A program made the translations under genes and the position numbers. DNA of 64,000 nucleotides from Lachnobacterium bovis DSM 14045. Its GTDB lineage: Bacteria; Bacillota; Clostridia; Lachnospirales; Lachnospiraceae. The stretch is from the NCBI RefSeq assembly GCF_900107245.1, contig NZ_FNPG01000005.1, forward strand, positions 1-64,000. Direction: 5' to 3'. Position 1 is the first letter of the stretch; each line of letters begins with the position of its first letter. The notes beneath the pieces were generated by a model. The model was given only the letters and a program-made list of their open reading frames with translations. It searched no databases and was not told the DNA's origin. Below are positions 43,560-52,781 of the stretch, piece after piece.

Positions 43560-44582
43560 TTATTGCATCAATTTATCAAAAACAGCAGGAACTGGAGCAT
43601 AAACTTTATTTTTTTCCTTTAAATCAAGACAATATGCATGTAATAACTGATGTTTAACTTTATATTTTTTATATGCAAATTCATTTGCATTACTATTTCC
43701 ATATTTCATATCACCAATTATAGGATGACCTATATGTGATAAGTGTGCACGAATTTGATGTGTTTTTCCTGTAATCAAATGTACCTCCAGCATTGTATAT
43801 CTATCATTACTTTGAACAACTTCAAAAGAAGTTTCTATCAAAGAATACTCTTTTGAAGCTTTAACGTTTGATTCCTTTAATTTTTCATACTTATCTTCTG
43901 CAATAATCTCTACTGTATTGTCTTCTCTATCCTTCTTTAAATAACCCTTTAAATAAAGATTTTTCTCAACTTTGCCCAATACAATACATCTATAAAACTT
44001 ATCAATTGTTCTATTTTTTAAACTTTCTGACATCTGTTGTAAACCATTTAAAGTTTTGCCAGCAATCAATAAACCTGTAGTATTTCTATCTATCCTATTA
44101 CAAATAGACGGTCTAAATGTCAAGAAATCGTCAAATGACAGTTCTCCACTTCTAATCAAATAACCTATTATATATTCGTTGGCAGAAATATCACTTTCTT
44201 TTGCCTTTTGCGACAAAATATTAGCTGGTTTATTAATTATAATTATGTCACTATCCTGATAAACAACTTTTATGTTTGAATCTTTTAAACTAGCTAAATA
44301 CTCATATTCTTTTTTTGCTTTTTCAATATCTTTTGAAAATTTATCAAATGTTTCATCTGAAAAGAAAATCTTTACAATATCATTTTCTGATAATTTTTCT
44401 TTTCCATTAGCCTTCTTATTATTTAGCGTAATATTTTTCTTTCTTAGCATTTTATAAATAAAACTCGTCTGTGCATTAGGCAAAAGTTTATGTAAAAACT
44501 TATCTAATCTTTGATTTTGATCATTATTGGAAATTCTAAATTCTTTCATTTTTCTATCAGTATTTGCAATACTATATTGCAT
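43560..44582 (-). CDS. RluA-family pseudouridine synthase
   Basis: Converts uridine to pseudouridine in rRNA (large-subunit RluC/RluD-like by family). An N-terminal S4 domain (RISNNDQNQRLDKFLHKLL) is followed by the catalytic domain with Asp in CNRIDRNTTGLLIAGK and the closing GKTHQIRAHLSHIGHPIIGD. 340 aa. The ATG at 44582 has GAGAGG very close; an inner ATG at codon 12 is possible. The exact target uridine is not readable. Confidence 0.85.
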   Translation of the reverse strand: MQYSIANTDRKMKEFRISNNDQNQRLDKFLHKLLPNAQTSFIYKMLRKKNITLNNKKANGKEKLSENDIVKIFFSDETFDKFSKDIEKAKKEYEYLASLKDSNIKVVYQDSDIIIINKPANILSQKAKESDISANEYIIGYLIRSGELSFDDFLTFRPSICNRIDRNTTGLLIAGKTLNGLQQMSESLKNRTIDKFYRCIVLGKVEKNLYLKGYLKKDREDNTVEIIAEDKYEKLKESNVKASKEYSLIETSFEVVQSNDRYTMLEVHLITGKTHQIRAHLSHIGHPIIGDMKYGNSNANEFAYKKYKVKHQLLHAYCLDLKEKNKVYAPVPAVFDKLMQ

Positions 44583-44654
44583 GTTCCTCTCTATTTATTT
44601 TGATGATTCTATCTTTGTTTATAAACAACCCGTTTTGACGTAATTATAACTAAA

Positions 44655-45896
44655 TTAATCATCTTTATTAATCTGTTCTTCTTTTGCCACTTCTTTAACA
44701 TCTTGTTTGATATTATCTGTATCGAGAATGGATTCTTCAGCTAATTTTTTCAACAATTTTTTATCTTTTTTTGTATATTCCTGATTCTCGTCATATTTTT
44801 TTGAAGCAACTGAAATCATTTTTCTACGAATCATTTTTTCTTTATAAATATTTTGTTTTTCTCTAACCCAGGCTATTAGCAATGTTAAAAGCAATAAAAT
44901 CCCAATATATCCAAGAATAGGATACATTACCGAAATTAATTGTTTAAAACCTGCAAAACTACATATATATCCTGCAATAACAATACCTATAAGAATTTTA
45001 TGAAGCCTTTTATTGTCATCCGCTGAAAATCTTTTTGCCAAGGCAAAACAAAGACTAAATGCCGTATTAAATATTAATGCAAAAATTACAAATGTATATA
45101 TTTGAGCAAAAACAGGATTAATATTTGCAACTATAGCCAACATTGGTATTTCTGCATCCTTTACAACATCAACATTGGCAAATAAAGACGCATACGCACA
45201 TAAAACTATCAATCCAATCAGAGCACCACCAATAGCGCCACCTTTTCCTGCAATGCCAATTCTTACAACTGAACCTCCCAAAACAAGAGCCATAGAAAAG
45301 CCTGTAATTGCACATAATGAATAATAATTTATAGCAGAAAATATAACACTTGACATAGGTGAATCCAGTTTGCTTGCTATATTAGCAAGATGTATAAAAT
45401 CGTAACTGTGCCCTACATATGTAAAAATTGTAATTACTACAATCATAATTATAATTATTGGTGTAAAGATTCCTAAAACTGAAGTAATCTTATCAAAATC
45501 CATAAAAGAAACTATAATTACTATTCCAGAACAAATCAATGCACCAATCCAACTACTTAAGCCAAACTGTTGATGTAAATTGGCACCAGCACCAGCTATC
45601 ATTACAAAATAAATTATAAAACTGGAAATTATTAAAGTATAATCAATTATCCTAGTAACCATACGAGGTGCAACCTTATCTAAAACATCCTGATGATTGT
45701 TTGAATCATAATAGCACCCCAAAGTTACTATAATTTTTCCAAATAAGATATTAAGAGACACTAAAATTAAAATTCCTACAATACCTTTTTTACCAAAACT
45801 AACAAAATACTGCATTAAATCCTGTCCTGATGATAATCCAGCTCCAACAATTACTCCTACATAGGCTAATGCTATTCTCAAATACTTTTTTGTCAT
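44655..45896 (-). CDS. YkvI-like polytopic membrane protein
   Basis: Integral membrane protein of 413 aa with about ten spans, related to B. subtilis YkvI and the wider APC/GerAB-like fold. The opening ALAYVGVIVGAGLSSGQDLM is the unwound first helix typical of amino acid/Na+ symporter-fold carriers. A charged C-terminal tail (residues 350-413) lies in the cytoplasm. The substrate is unknown. GGAGG precedes the ATG. Confidence 0.75.
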   Translation of the reverse strand: MTKKYLRIALAYVGVIVGAGLSSGQDLMQYFVSFGKKGIVGILILVSLNILFGKIIVTLGCYYDSNNHQDVLDKVAPRMVTRIIDYTLIISSFIIYFVMIAGAGANLHQQFGLSSWIGALICSGIVIIVSFMDFDKITSVLGIFTPIIIIMIVVITIFTYVGHSYDFIHLANIASKLDSPMSSVIFSAINYYSLCAITGFSMALVLGGSVVRIGIAGKGGAIGGALIGLIVLCAYASLFANVDVVKDAEIPMLAIVANINPVFAQIYTFVIFALIFNTAFSLCFALAKRFSADDNKRLHKILIGIVIAGYICSFAGFKQLISVMYPILGYIGILLLLTLLIAWVREKQNIYKEKMIRRKMISVASKKYDENQEYTKKDKKLLKKLAEESILDTDNIKQDVKEVAKEEQINKDD

Positions 45897-45964
45897 CGTA
45901 TCCTCCTTTCTTGATTGTATATGTTAAGCTTTCTAAAATGACTTTTTACATTTTTAAATATTTT

Positions 45965-45997
45965 AAAAATGGTCAGGACCTCATATGCTTCCTGACC
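45965..45997 (-). terminator. Terminator after the aldo/keto reductase pseudogene
   Basis: GGTCAGGA (45971-45978) and TCCTGACC (45990-45997) form an 8-bp stem; ATTTTT follows on the minus strand. Confidence 0.75.
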
Positions 45998-46064
45998 TAA
46001 TCTTATACTTATATTTTAAATTACTTATTCCTATCTGTCAAACTATCCAATTTTTCTGGACTTC

Positions 46065-46854
46065 CTATTTGTCTTTTAAAACAAATGGTCTAAAAATATC
46101 TGCTCCCATGATTTTTATATTTGTCATATCTGCCGCCTCTTCGAGTTTTTTTATTTCATTATCACTTAATCGTATATCAGCAGCATGTGACAAATCATGA
46201 ACCTGTTCTGGTTTTCGGCATCCCACCATCGGAATTACACCCTTAGATGCACAAAAAGCTATAGCAACCTGCGGAACCTTTATGTCGTGCCTTCTTGCCA
46301 CACTAATCATAACTTTATATAAATTTGTAAGCTTTTTAACCTTTCTATTAAAAAGAAAATTCATTAGCGATTTCTTTTGTGGAATTCCATTTTTTTCTAA
46401 AATGTTTTTTGCTTTTTTACATTCTTCTAAATTAAAGTTTGAAACTCCTATATACCTTATCTTTTTTTCTTTGTAAAGTTCAATTATTTCCAAAAGATGC
46501 TTTTCAATATCCGTAGGCAAATGTAACCAGTATATATCAACATAATCTCTTTTAAAATCATCTAGATCTTTCATAAGAGATTTCCTGACACACCCTTTTT
46601 TTATAATGTTTAAATGGTGTATATTTTGCAGAAATTATTATATCTTTAGTTCCAAACTCTCCAATCATATTTTGAGCTTTATCAAATCCATAATCTCTTG
46701 CTAAATCATAAGTTACCAAACCACAATCTTTAGCTTCTTTCATAGCATCTTTAATAACATTCTCTGGCACATAGTTCCCTCGAATTATTTTTCCGTATAA
46801 CTTTCCTCCCCACGAATTTGTTCCAATAACTGCTGAAATATTATTTTTATTCAT
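46065..46854 (-). pseudogene. Aldo/keto reductase pseudogene (frameshift plus internal deletion)
   Basis: The N-terminal frame (46854-46558) carries TYDLARDYG with the catalytic Asp and Tyr and a Lys in IISAKY. The reading frame shifts at a run of seven A near 46605-46611; removing one A joins it to the second frame, whose DIYWLHLP holds the catalytic His. After GIPQ the second frame jumps to KKSLMNFLFNRKVKKL, lacking the roughly 50 residues that normally lie between, and ends with the usual AQVAIA-like PQVAIAFCASKGVIPMVG. Two separate lesions argue for a real pseudogene, not a read error. A good terminator remains. Confidence 0.75.
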
Positions 46855-47040
46855 TATATTCTCCTTAGTACTAAAAATGTATTGTTCTTCAACCTTTTAT
46901 ATTCATCAAATTCTGTAAACAGTCTAAACGTAAGACTTTTTACATTTTTAGCATATTAATTTCACGACCAAAAAGTTTATACTCAATAAAATGATCCCTG
47001 TTAGACCTTATAATAAGCATAGACTACGTAAATAGTTCTG

Positions 47041-47340
47041 CTACTGGTTAGAGATTAATAAATTCAACTTTTTATTATAAAAATCCATAAGTTTATGAGC
47101 TAATCTAAGATTGACCATCATTGCTATAATTGCTACAACACTTCCTACAGCATCAATAAATCTAAATTCAATATATCCTGCACAATTATTCAAAACTACT
47201 ATGCTTATGTGCAAACATATTATGCTCGGAAATCTCACAAATATATCAGGATTTTTTTAAAAAAAACGTTCGAAACCCACAATTTCTTCCATATCATGGA
47301 ATATAAATATAATAGGCAATAGTAAAATATAATTTTTCAT
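47041..47340 (-). pseudogene. HXXEE-family membrane protein, in-frame stop
   Basis: From the ATG at 47340 (GGAGGAG box upstream) the frame reads LLLPIIFIFHDMEEIVGFERFF, then TAA, then KNPDIFVRFPSI in the same frame. H15-D-M-E18-E19 is the HXXEE signature and the next segment matches the family, so the stop at codon 28 (47259-47257) interrupts a real gene. The stop lies where eight T meet seven A. At about 100 codons it is also shorter than the usual 150-200 aa. The fragment after the stop has a GTG at 47238 but no good ribosome-binding site. Confidence 0.7.
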
Positions 47341-47402
47341 ATGCTCCTCCATTCATATAGTATTGATTATATATTACTATTTATAGTTAGTTGTTTCAAC
47401 CT

Positions 47403-47432
47403 AAAAAACAGCCCTCTCGGACTGGTTTTTTA
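47403..47432 (-). terminator. Terminator after the RsuA-type gene
   Basis: Minus strand AACCAGTCC and GGGCTGTT pair with a bulged C and a GAGA loop, followed by TTTTTT. Confidence 0.75.
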
Positions 47433-47465
47433 GTATTATTATAATAAAATTTAAATCTATCCAAT

Positions 47466-48170
47466 TCAACTCATCTTCAACTCATCTATTTCATTATCTC
47501 TCAATGCACGATAACTTCCTTTTTCAAGTCCATCTAAGTTTAAACTTGACATTTCTACTCTCTTTAAATAAGTCACCTTTAAGTTTTTAGCTTCAAACAT
47601 TCTTTTTACTTGATGAAAACGTCCCTCTGTTATAGTTAAATAAGCAGAATTATTAGGCTCTAATATTTCTAAAACAGCAGGCTTAGTTAATTTTTCATCG
47701 CCTATATCGATTCCATCCTTGAATTCCTCAATTAATTTCTTGCTGACCTCACCATCTAATTCAACATAATATTTTTTTGAAACATGATGCGCTGGTGAAA
47801 GTAAATGATGAGATAATCGACCATCATTGGTTATTAATAACAATCCCTCCGTATCTTTGTCTAATCGACCAACTGGAGATAAATTCTTATATTTTTTTGT
47901 TTCTTCTTTCAAATAATCCATTACAGTTTTATGAAGATTATCGTTCGTCGCTGTTACACAACCACTCGGTTTATAAAGCAAAAAATACTGATATTTCTTG
48001 TATTCAATAACCTGATTTAAATACATTATTTTATCATTATACTCATCAATTTTTGTCTCTGGTTTATTGACTTTAATATCATTAACTGTAATTTTTCCTT
48101 TTTTAATTAGGCTTTTTACCTCGCTTCTGGTTCCATATCCCAAATCAGCTAAAAATTTATCTAAACGCAT
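47466..48170 (-). CDS. rsuA: RsuA-family 16S rRNA pseudouridine synthase
   Basis: An S4 domain (MRLDKFLADLGYGTRSEVK) is followed by the catalytic core with Asp in GRLDKDTEGLLLIT; EGRFHQVKRMF is the closing motif. 234 aa, as expected for RsuA. The 16S target is inferred from the subfamily. Confidence 0.88.
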   Translation of the reverse strand: MRLDKFLADLGYGTRSEVKSLIKKGKITVNDIKVNKPETKIDEYNDKIMYLNQVIEYKKYQYFLLYKPSGCVTATNDNLHKTVMDYLKEETKKYKNLSPVGRLDKDTEGLLLITNDGRLSHHLLSPAHHVSKKYYVELDGEVSKKLIEEFKDGIDIGDEKLTKPAVLEILEPNNSAYLTITEGRFHQVKRMFEAKNLKVTYLKRVEMSSLNLDGLEKGSYRALRDNEIDELKMS

Positions 48171-48256
48171 CTATCATATACTCTCTTTCATATACTCTTT
48201 TCGTACTTCTTTTTTTGTAATTATATTTTTTTATTTGTCTTTAAAATGTGATTATA

Positions 48257-48291
48257 TTAAAAAATCGGCATCAAAAAACTTGACACCGATT
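48257..48291 (-). terminator. Terminator after the 48300-48905 gene
   Basis: AATCGGCATCA (48263-48273) and TGACACCGATT (48281-48291) pair with one G-U; the minus strand continues with TTTTTTAA. Likely 3' end of the yicC-to-coaD operon. Confidence 0.85.
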
Positions 48292-48299
48292 ATTATAAT

Positions 48300-48905
48300 C
48301 TATTCTGACTCTCTGCTAACATTATTTTCCTGAGATCCTTCAATCTCTTTTGTTATGTTATCTCTATCAGGCTTTAACTGCTTTCTATTATCAACTACAA
48401 CATCTAAATGTTCTTGTAAATTATTAATAAATAATTCATATTTTTCTTGTGATGTTGTAATAGTTCTAGATAAAACCTCCTCAATTGAACATAATTGATC
48501 ATCAGTATAATTCATAGCACTCAATCTAATCTTATTGGCATCTCTTGTTGCATTATCAAGAATCTCTTGTGCCTGACGTGTTGCAATAGAAACAACTTCA
48601 TTTGCTTGTGCATACGCTTGTTGCATGATCTGATGTTCACTAACAAGTTCATTTGTTTGAATCTGAGCTTGCGCAATAATCTGATCTGCTTTAGCCTGCG
48701 CATCCGCTAATATTGCTTCCTTATTGCTAATCATCTTCTGATATCTTTTTACTTCCTCTGGAATTTTACGTCTTAACTCGACTAACAATTCCTCCATTTC
48801 ATCCCTATTAACAATAATGTTACTAGGTGAAAATGGTTGTTTCTTACAACCATCAATATAATCTTCAATTTCCTCAATAATCTGTTCCATTCTGCTACTA
48901 CTCAT
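48300..48905 (-). CDS. Conserved coiled-coil protein (ATPase-H/DivIVA-like), function unknown
   Basis: This 201-residue soluble protein is dominated by a long coiled coil (about residues 55-120), with Ala/Gln-rich heptads such as ADAQAKADQIIAQAQIQTNE. It resembles proteins annotated vaguely as H+-ATPase subunit H or DivIVA-like. Its place right after coaD at the end of a translation/lipid operon is reminiscent of Lachnospiraceae genomes. I can assign no function. Asp/Glu-rich ends are probably disordered. Confidence 0.6.
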   Translation of the reverse strand: MSSSRMEQIIEEIEDYIDGCKKQPFSPSNIIVNRDEMEELLVELRRKIPEEVKRYQKMISNKEAILADAQAKADQIIAQAQIQTNELVSEHQIMQQAYAQANEVVSIATRQAQEILDNATRDANKIRLSAMNYTDDQLCSIEEVLSRTITTSQEKYELFINNLQEHLDVVVDNRKQLKPDRDNITKEIEGSQENNVSRESE

Positions 48906-48916
48906 ACAAAAGTCTC

Positions 48917-49399
48917 CTATCTGTCTTGATATTTTAAATTAATCCTATCTATTAATCGTTCTGGAACAAATTTTGAAATATCTCCCCCATAAGATGCAAA
49001 TTCCTTAACTATGGTAGAACTCAAATAAGAATATTGCAAATCAGATGTAAGAAAAACTGTTTCAATATTTGTATCCTGAACATGATTAGTCTGAGCTATT
49101 TGAAATTCATACTCAAAGTCCGTAACCGTTCTTAATCCTCTAATTATAACACTTGCATCTATCCTCTTCATATAATCAATAAGTAATCCATCAAATGACA
49201 CAACTGTTATATTTGAAAATTCTTTTGTTTCTTCTATAATCATACTAACACGTTCATCCAAAGAAAACAATGAATTTTTTGAACTATTACGCAAAACTGC
49301 TACAATAACTTCATCAAAAATCTTTGCTGCTCTTCCTATTATATCCAAATGTCCCAAAGTCAATGGATCAAAGCTTCCTGGATATACTGCCTTACTCAT
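48917..49399 (-). CDS. coaD: Phosphopantetheine adenylyltransferase
   Basis: CoaD makes dephospho-CoA. [16 protein letters not shown] opens the 160-residue protein, and [12 protein letters not shown] is the C-terminal signature. Follows rsmD, the usual Firmicutes pairing. Confidence 0.95.
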   Translation of the reverse strand: MSKAVYPGSFDPLTLGHLDIIGRAAKIFDEVIVAVLRNSSKNSLFSLDERVSMIIEETKEFSNITVVSFDGLLIDYMKRIDASVIIRGLRTVTDFEYEFQIAQTNHVQDTNIETVFLTSDLQYSYLSSTIVKEFASYGGDISKFVPERLIDRINLKYQDR

Positions 49400-49477
49400 A
49401 TTGCCTCCTACAATTAAACTTACAATGAAGTTCTATCTTTTATTATATACCATATTTAACATATTTTTTCTAATACA

Positions 49478-50029
49478 TTATTTTTTTCTAACAAAAATAT
49501 GTGCGTTCGATTTGTATTTTTTATATTTAATTAATTCATAGCCCAATTCATCCAAATAATCAAATGAAGTCTCTACAGATGCTTCTATGATAATCAAAGT
49601 ATCTTCTTTTAATAGCGATGAATTTTTCAAATACTCCAAAACTTCTTTTTCGTAATCATTATTATATGGTGGATCCATAAAAACAATGTCAAATTTATAT
49701 TTATTCTCTATTTTTCTAAGTGCAGAAATTACATCACTCTTAATTAATAAAGAATCCTTCTCAAATTTCGTAAACTTAATATTATCTTCGATGCACTCTT
49801 GAGCTTTTCTATTGTTTTCAACAAATACGCTATATAAACCACCTCTACTAAGAGCCTCTATTCCCATTTGCCCACTTCCTGCAAATAAATCTAGAAAATA
49901 TGCTCCAGCCACATCACCCTGAATCATATTAAATAATGTCTCTTTAATTTGATCAGAAGTCGGACGAGTATTCATTCCAAAAGGTGCTTTAAGTGGTAAT
50001 CTTCTCGCTGTTCCTGCTATTACTCTCAT
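49478..50029 (-). CDS. rsmD: 16S rRNA m2G966 methyltransferase RsmD
   Basis: SAM-dependent methyltransferase of 183 aa: LDLFAGSGQMGIEALSRG is the SAM-binding motif and FMDPPYNN the catalytic DPPY. RPTSDQIKETLFNMI is a family signature. It shares a base with the start of the stop region of pncC, so the two are coupled. Confidence 0.93.
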   Translation of the reverse strand: MRVIAGTARRLPLKAPFGMNTRPTSDQIKETLFNMIQGDVAGAYFLDLFAGSGQMGIEALSRGGLYSVFVENNRKAQECIEDNIKFTKFEKDSLLIKSDVISALRKIENKYKFDIVFMDPPYNNDYEKEVLEYLKNSSLLKEDTLIIIEASVETSFDYLDELGYELIKYKKYKSNAHIFVRKK

Positions 50030-50514
50030 TATGATACCTCTTCTATTTTATCTACTAAATACTTGATTGCCTCAACAGCTGCTTGTTGTCTGATTTCTTG
50101 TCTAGTCCCATTAAAAAACACTTTTTCTGAATATGCCTTTCCCTTAACAGAACATCCTATACATATACATCCCACTGGAACTTCTCTAGTTCCACCATTA
50201 GGTCCTGCAACACCAGTTGTTGAAATAGAGCAATCACTACTTGCTGTTTTTGCAACTGCCAAAGCCATAGCCTCGGCCGTCTCATTACTTACAACTCCAT
50301 ACTCATCTATAACTTTAGGATTAACCCCGATTCGATTCACCTTAGCTCTAGATGAATATGTTATAAAACCCTCTTCAAAGAATTCCGAAATACCTGAGAT
50401 GTTAACTACGGTAGCAGCCACCAAACCTCCTGTACAACTTTCAGCTGTAGATAACTTCCAATTCTTTTCTTTTAATATCTCATATAATCTCTTCTCATAA
50501 GTTTTATTTAACAT
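50029..50514 (-). CDS. pncC: CinA C-terminal domain protein (nicotinamide-nucleotide amidase)
   Basis: PncC deamidates NMN to nicotinate mononucleotide in pyridine nucleotide salvage. The single-domain 161-residue form lacks the N-terminal MoaB-like part of full CinA. STAESCTGGLVAATV is the catalytic Ser region; GVAGPNGGTREVPVG is the other conserved segment. It abuts pgsA and rsmD. Confidence 0.9.
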   Translation of the reverse strand: MLNKTYEKRLYEILKEKNWKLSTAESCTGGLVAATVVNISGISEFFEEGFITYSSRAKVNRIGVNPKVIDEYGVVSNETAEAMALAVAKTASSDCSISTTGVAGPNGGTREVPVGCICIGCSVKGKAYSEKVFFNGTRQEIRQQAAVEAIKYLVDKIEEVS

Positions 50515-51077
50515 TATTTCTGTTCCTTCAATACATCAATATTTTTAGCCAAATAATCAATTAACGAAATAATAGTTAATGCTAATGCAATATAAGTTAA
50601 TGCAATACCTAAATAATGTAAAGCTACAAACTTATAACCTAATTCATTTAATTGTCCTTCAACAATTAATGAAATAATCATTAACATCTGAAACGTAGTT
50701 TTAAATTTTCCCCAATAACTAGCTGCAATAACAATACCATTATCAGCTGCGACCAATCTAAAACCACTAATCACAAATTCTCGTGCAATAATTATTATTA
50801 CAATCCACGAAAACAATTGTCTTGTTTCAACAAGACAAATCAAAGCGGAACACACTAACAATTTATCAGCTAACGGATCCATAAATTTTCCAAAATCCGT
50901 AACCAAATTATACTTTCTAGCGATTTTTCCATCAGCCATATCAGTTAAACTAGCTACAATAAAAATTGCTACTGCAATAAATTTTCCATATCCTTCAAAC
51001 CATGGTGCTAGGACAAAGAATACGAAAAAAGGAATCAATATCACTCTGAATAAAGTTAATCTGTTTGGTAAATTCAT
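50514..51077 (-). CDS. pgsA: CDP-diacylglycerol-glycerol-3-phosphate 3-phosphatidyltransferase
   Basis: Makes phosphatidylglycerol phosphate in the membrane. The CDP-alcohol phosphotransferase motif is seen as DMADGKIARKYNLVTDFGKF followed by MDPLADK, with all Asp present. 187 aa with about five spans. The start overlaps the rimO stop by 4 nt. Confidence 0.92.
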   Translation of the reverse strand: MNLPNRLTLFRVILIPFFVFFVLAPWFEGYGKFIAVAIFIVASLTDMADGKIARKYNLVTDFGKFMDPLADKLLVCSALICLVETRQLFSWIVIIIIAREFVISGFRLVAADNGIVIAASYWGKFKTTFQMLMIISLIVEGQLNELGYKFVALHYLGIALTYIALALTIISLIDYLAKNIDVLKEQK

Positions 51078-52396
51078 ACTAATTCTCCTATCAAATCATA
51101 TTCATATGCACCAGTGACCTTTACATTAACCATGTCACCAGTCATAAGTTCTTTATCTGTGTCTATAAAAATATAACCATCTACGCCTGGAGCATCTCTA
51201 TAAGTTCTACCAATATAAACATTTTCATCAGCAACTTTTCCTTCAACAAATGCTTCTAGGATACGTCCTACCATCTGCTCATTCTTTTCAAAACTGATTT
51301 CTTCTTGTAATTCCATAATATCAAGCTGATAATCTTTTTTTACATCTTCAGAAATCTGATCATCATAAGAAGCTGCTGGTGTTCCTTCCTCAGGTGAATA
51401 TGTAAACGCACCTAATCTATCAAATTCAAATTTGTCTACAAACTCAAGCATTTCCTCATGAGCCTCTTTGGTTTCACCCGGAAAACCTGTAATCAAAGTA
51501 GTTCTTAATGTTATATCTGGTATCTTATTTCTAAGATTTGTTATAATTCTTTCTATGTCTTTTTTATTAGTTTTACGATGCATTCTTTTTAATATATCAT
51601 CATTACAATGCTGAATTGGCATATCTAAATAATGACATACTTTTTTATTTCTGATAATTGATTCAATCAATTCATCATAAATTTCTTCTGGATAACAATA
51701 TAAAATTCTAATCCATTTTAAACCTTCTATTTCATTCAATGCGTCTAATAATTTATGCAATGATTTTTCTTTATATAAATCTATACCATAAAGTGTAGTT
51801 TCCTGAGCAACCAAAATTAATTCTTTTACTCCAGCCTCAACTAACTCTGTTGCTTGTTTAACTAATTCTTCAATTGGAATACTTCTGTAATTTCCTCTTA
51901 TATATGGAATAATACAATATGTACATCTTTTATTACAACCTTCCGCAATTTTTAGATATGCATAATGTCCTCCTGTCGTAACACTTCTTTTAGAATCAAT
52001 CTTTGGAAATCCTTCAAAATCTTTCATACATTTATAATATGTATTATTCAATGTTTCTTTTACGGCATCCAAGATTGTGTCATACGAATTAGTTCCAATA
52101 ATTGCATCAACCTCTGGAATTTCTTTCTTTATCTCATCTTGATATCTTTGAGCCAAACATCCAGTAACAATTAATGACTTACAATTTCCTGTTTCTTTTT
52201 GTTGAGCCATCTCAAGAATAGTGTTAATGCTTTCTTCCTTTGCATCACCAATAAAACAGCAACTATTAACTATTATAATATCAGCTTCTGTTTCATCGTC
52301 TGTAAGTGTAATTCCATTTGCAGTCAACTTACCTATCATAAATTCTGAATCTACTAAATTTTTATCACAGCCCAGTGAAATAAATAATAACTTCAT
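51074..52396 (-). CDS. rimO: Ribosomal protein S12 methylthiotransferase RimO
   Basis: Radical SAM methylthiotransferase acting on S12 Asp. The N-terminal domain binds a second cluster (SLGCDKNLVDSE, SCCFIGDAKEE, TGCLAQRY). The radical SAM motif is GCNKRCTYCIIP, and a TRAM domain follows at the end. 440 aa. Upstream a GGAATGGC hairpin separates it from rpoZ. Confidence 0.93.
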   Translation of the reverse strand: MKLLFISLGCDKNLVDSEFMIGKLTANGITLTDDETEADIIIVNSCCFIGDAKEESINTILEMAQQKETGNCKSLIVTGCLAQRYQDEIKKEIPEVDAIIGTNSYDTILDAVKETLNNTYYKCMKDFEGFPKIDSKRSVTTGGHYAYLKIAEGCNKRCTYCIIPYIRGNYRSIPIEELVKQATELVEAGVKELILVAQETTLYGIDLYKEKSLHKLLDALNEIEGLKWIRILYCYPEEIYDELIESIIRNKKVCHYLDMPIQHCNDDILKRMHRKTNKKDIERIITNLRNKIPDITLRTTLITGFPGETKEAHEEMLEFVDKFEFDRLGAFTYSPEEGTPAASYDDQISEDVKKDYQLDIMELQEEISFEKNEQMVGRILEAFVEGKVADENVYIGRTYRDAPGVDGYIFIDTDKELMTGDMVNVKVTGAYEYDLIGELV

Positions 52397-52408
52397 ATAA
52401 CCTCACTT

Positions 52409-52437
52409 TTAAAAGGAATGGCATAGCCATTCCTTCG
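52409..52437 (-). terminator. Hairpin between rpoZ and rimO
   Basis: AAGGAATGGC (52413-52422) and GCCATTCCTT (52426-52435), loop ATA, followed on the minus strand by TTTT. Resembles a short terminator inside the operon and is similar in sequence to the terminator at 56621-56648. Confidence 0.6.
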
Positions 52438-52440
52438 TTT

Positions 52441-52779
52441 TTATAAATTCTCAATTATTTCGTTTTCTTCGATTGTATCTACATTTTGTTCAACGTTCTC
52501 AGACTCACTTTGTACTTTTTTGCTCTCTTCAAGCTGTTGTGCTTCTTCTTCTGATAAGATTCTTACTTGACCATTATATAACTCTTCAACTGCTATTGAA
52601 AGAGGTTTGTCACATTTTGGATTAGCAACAAATGGTTCTGCACCAGCAATAATCTGTCTTGCACGTCTAGCTGATGCTAAAACTATTGAATAACGACTAT
52701 TTACTACAGGTTCTTCTCCTATTTCTGCCGCATCGCTATTTACTACTTTCATTAATTCTACATATGATGGATGTATCAT
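52441..52779 (-). CDS. rpoZ: RNA polymerase omega subunit
   Basis: Omega stabilises the beta-prime subunit. The family core is clear: MIHPSYVELM, NSRYSIVLASARRARQI, and KPLSIAVEELYNGQV. The Gln/Glu-rich tail (residues 75-112) is longer than in many omegas. It starts 2 bp after gmk. Confidence 0.92.
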   Translation of the reverse strand: MIHPSYVELMKVVNSDAAEIGEEPVVNSRYSIVLASARRARQIIAGAEPFVANPKCDKPLSIAVEELYNGQVRILSEEEAQQLEESKKVQSESENVEQNVDTIEENEIIENL

Positions 52780-52781
52780 TC

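Noticed and set aside
46605-46611. Programmed frameshift at the seven-A run in the aldo/keto reductase
   Set aside because: The gene also lacks about 50 internal residues, and no downstream stimulator is visible, so decay is the simpler explanation.
50063-50500. Open frame of 145 codons on the plus strand
   Set aside because: Antisense to pncC with no start signals and no recognisable domain; pncC has complete family motifs.
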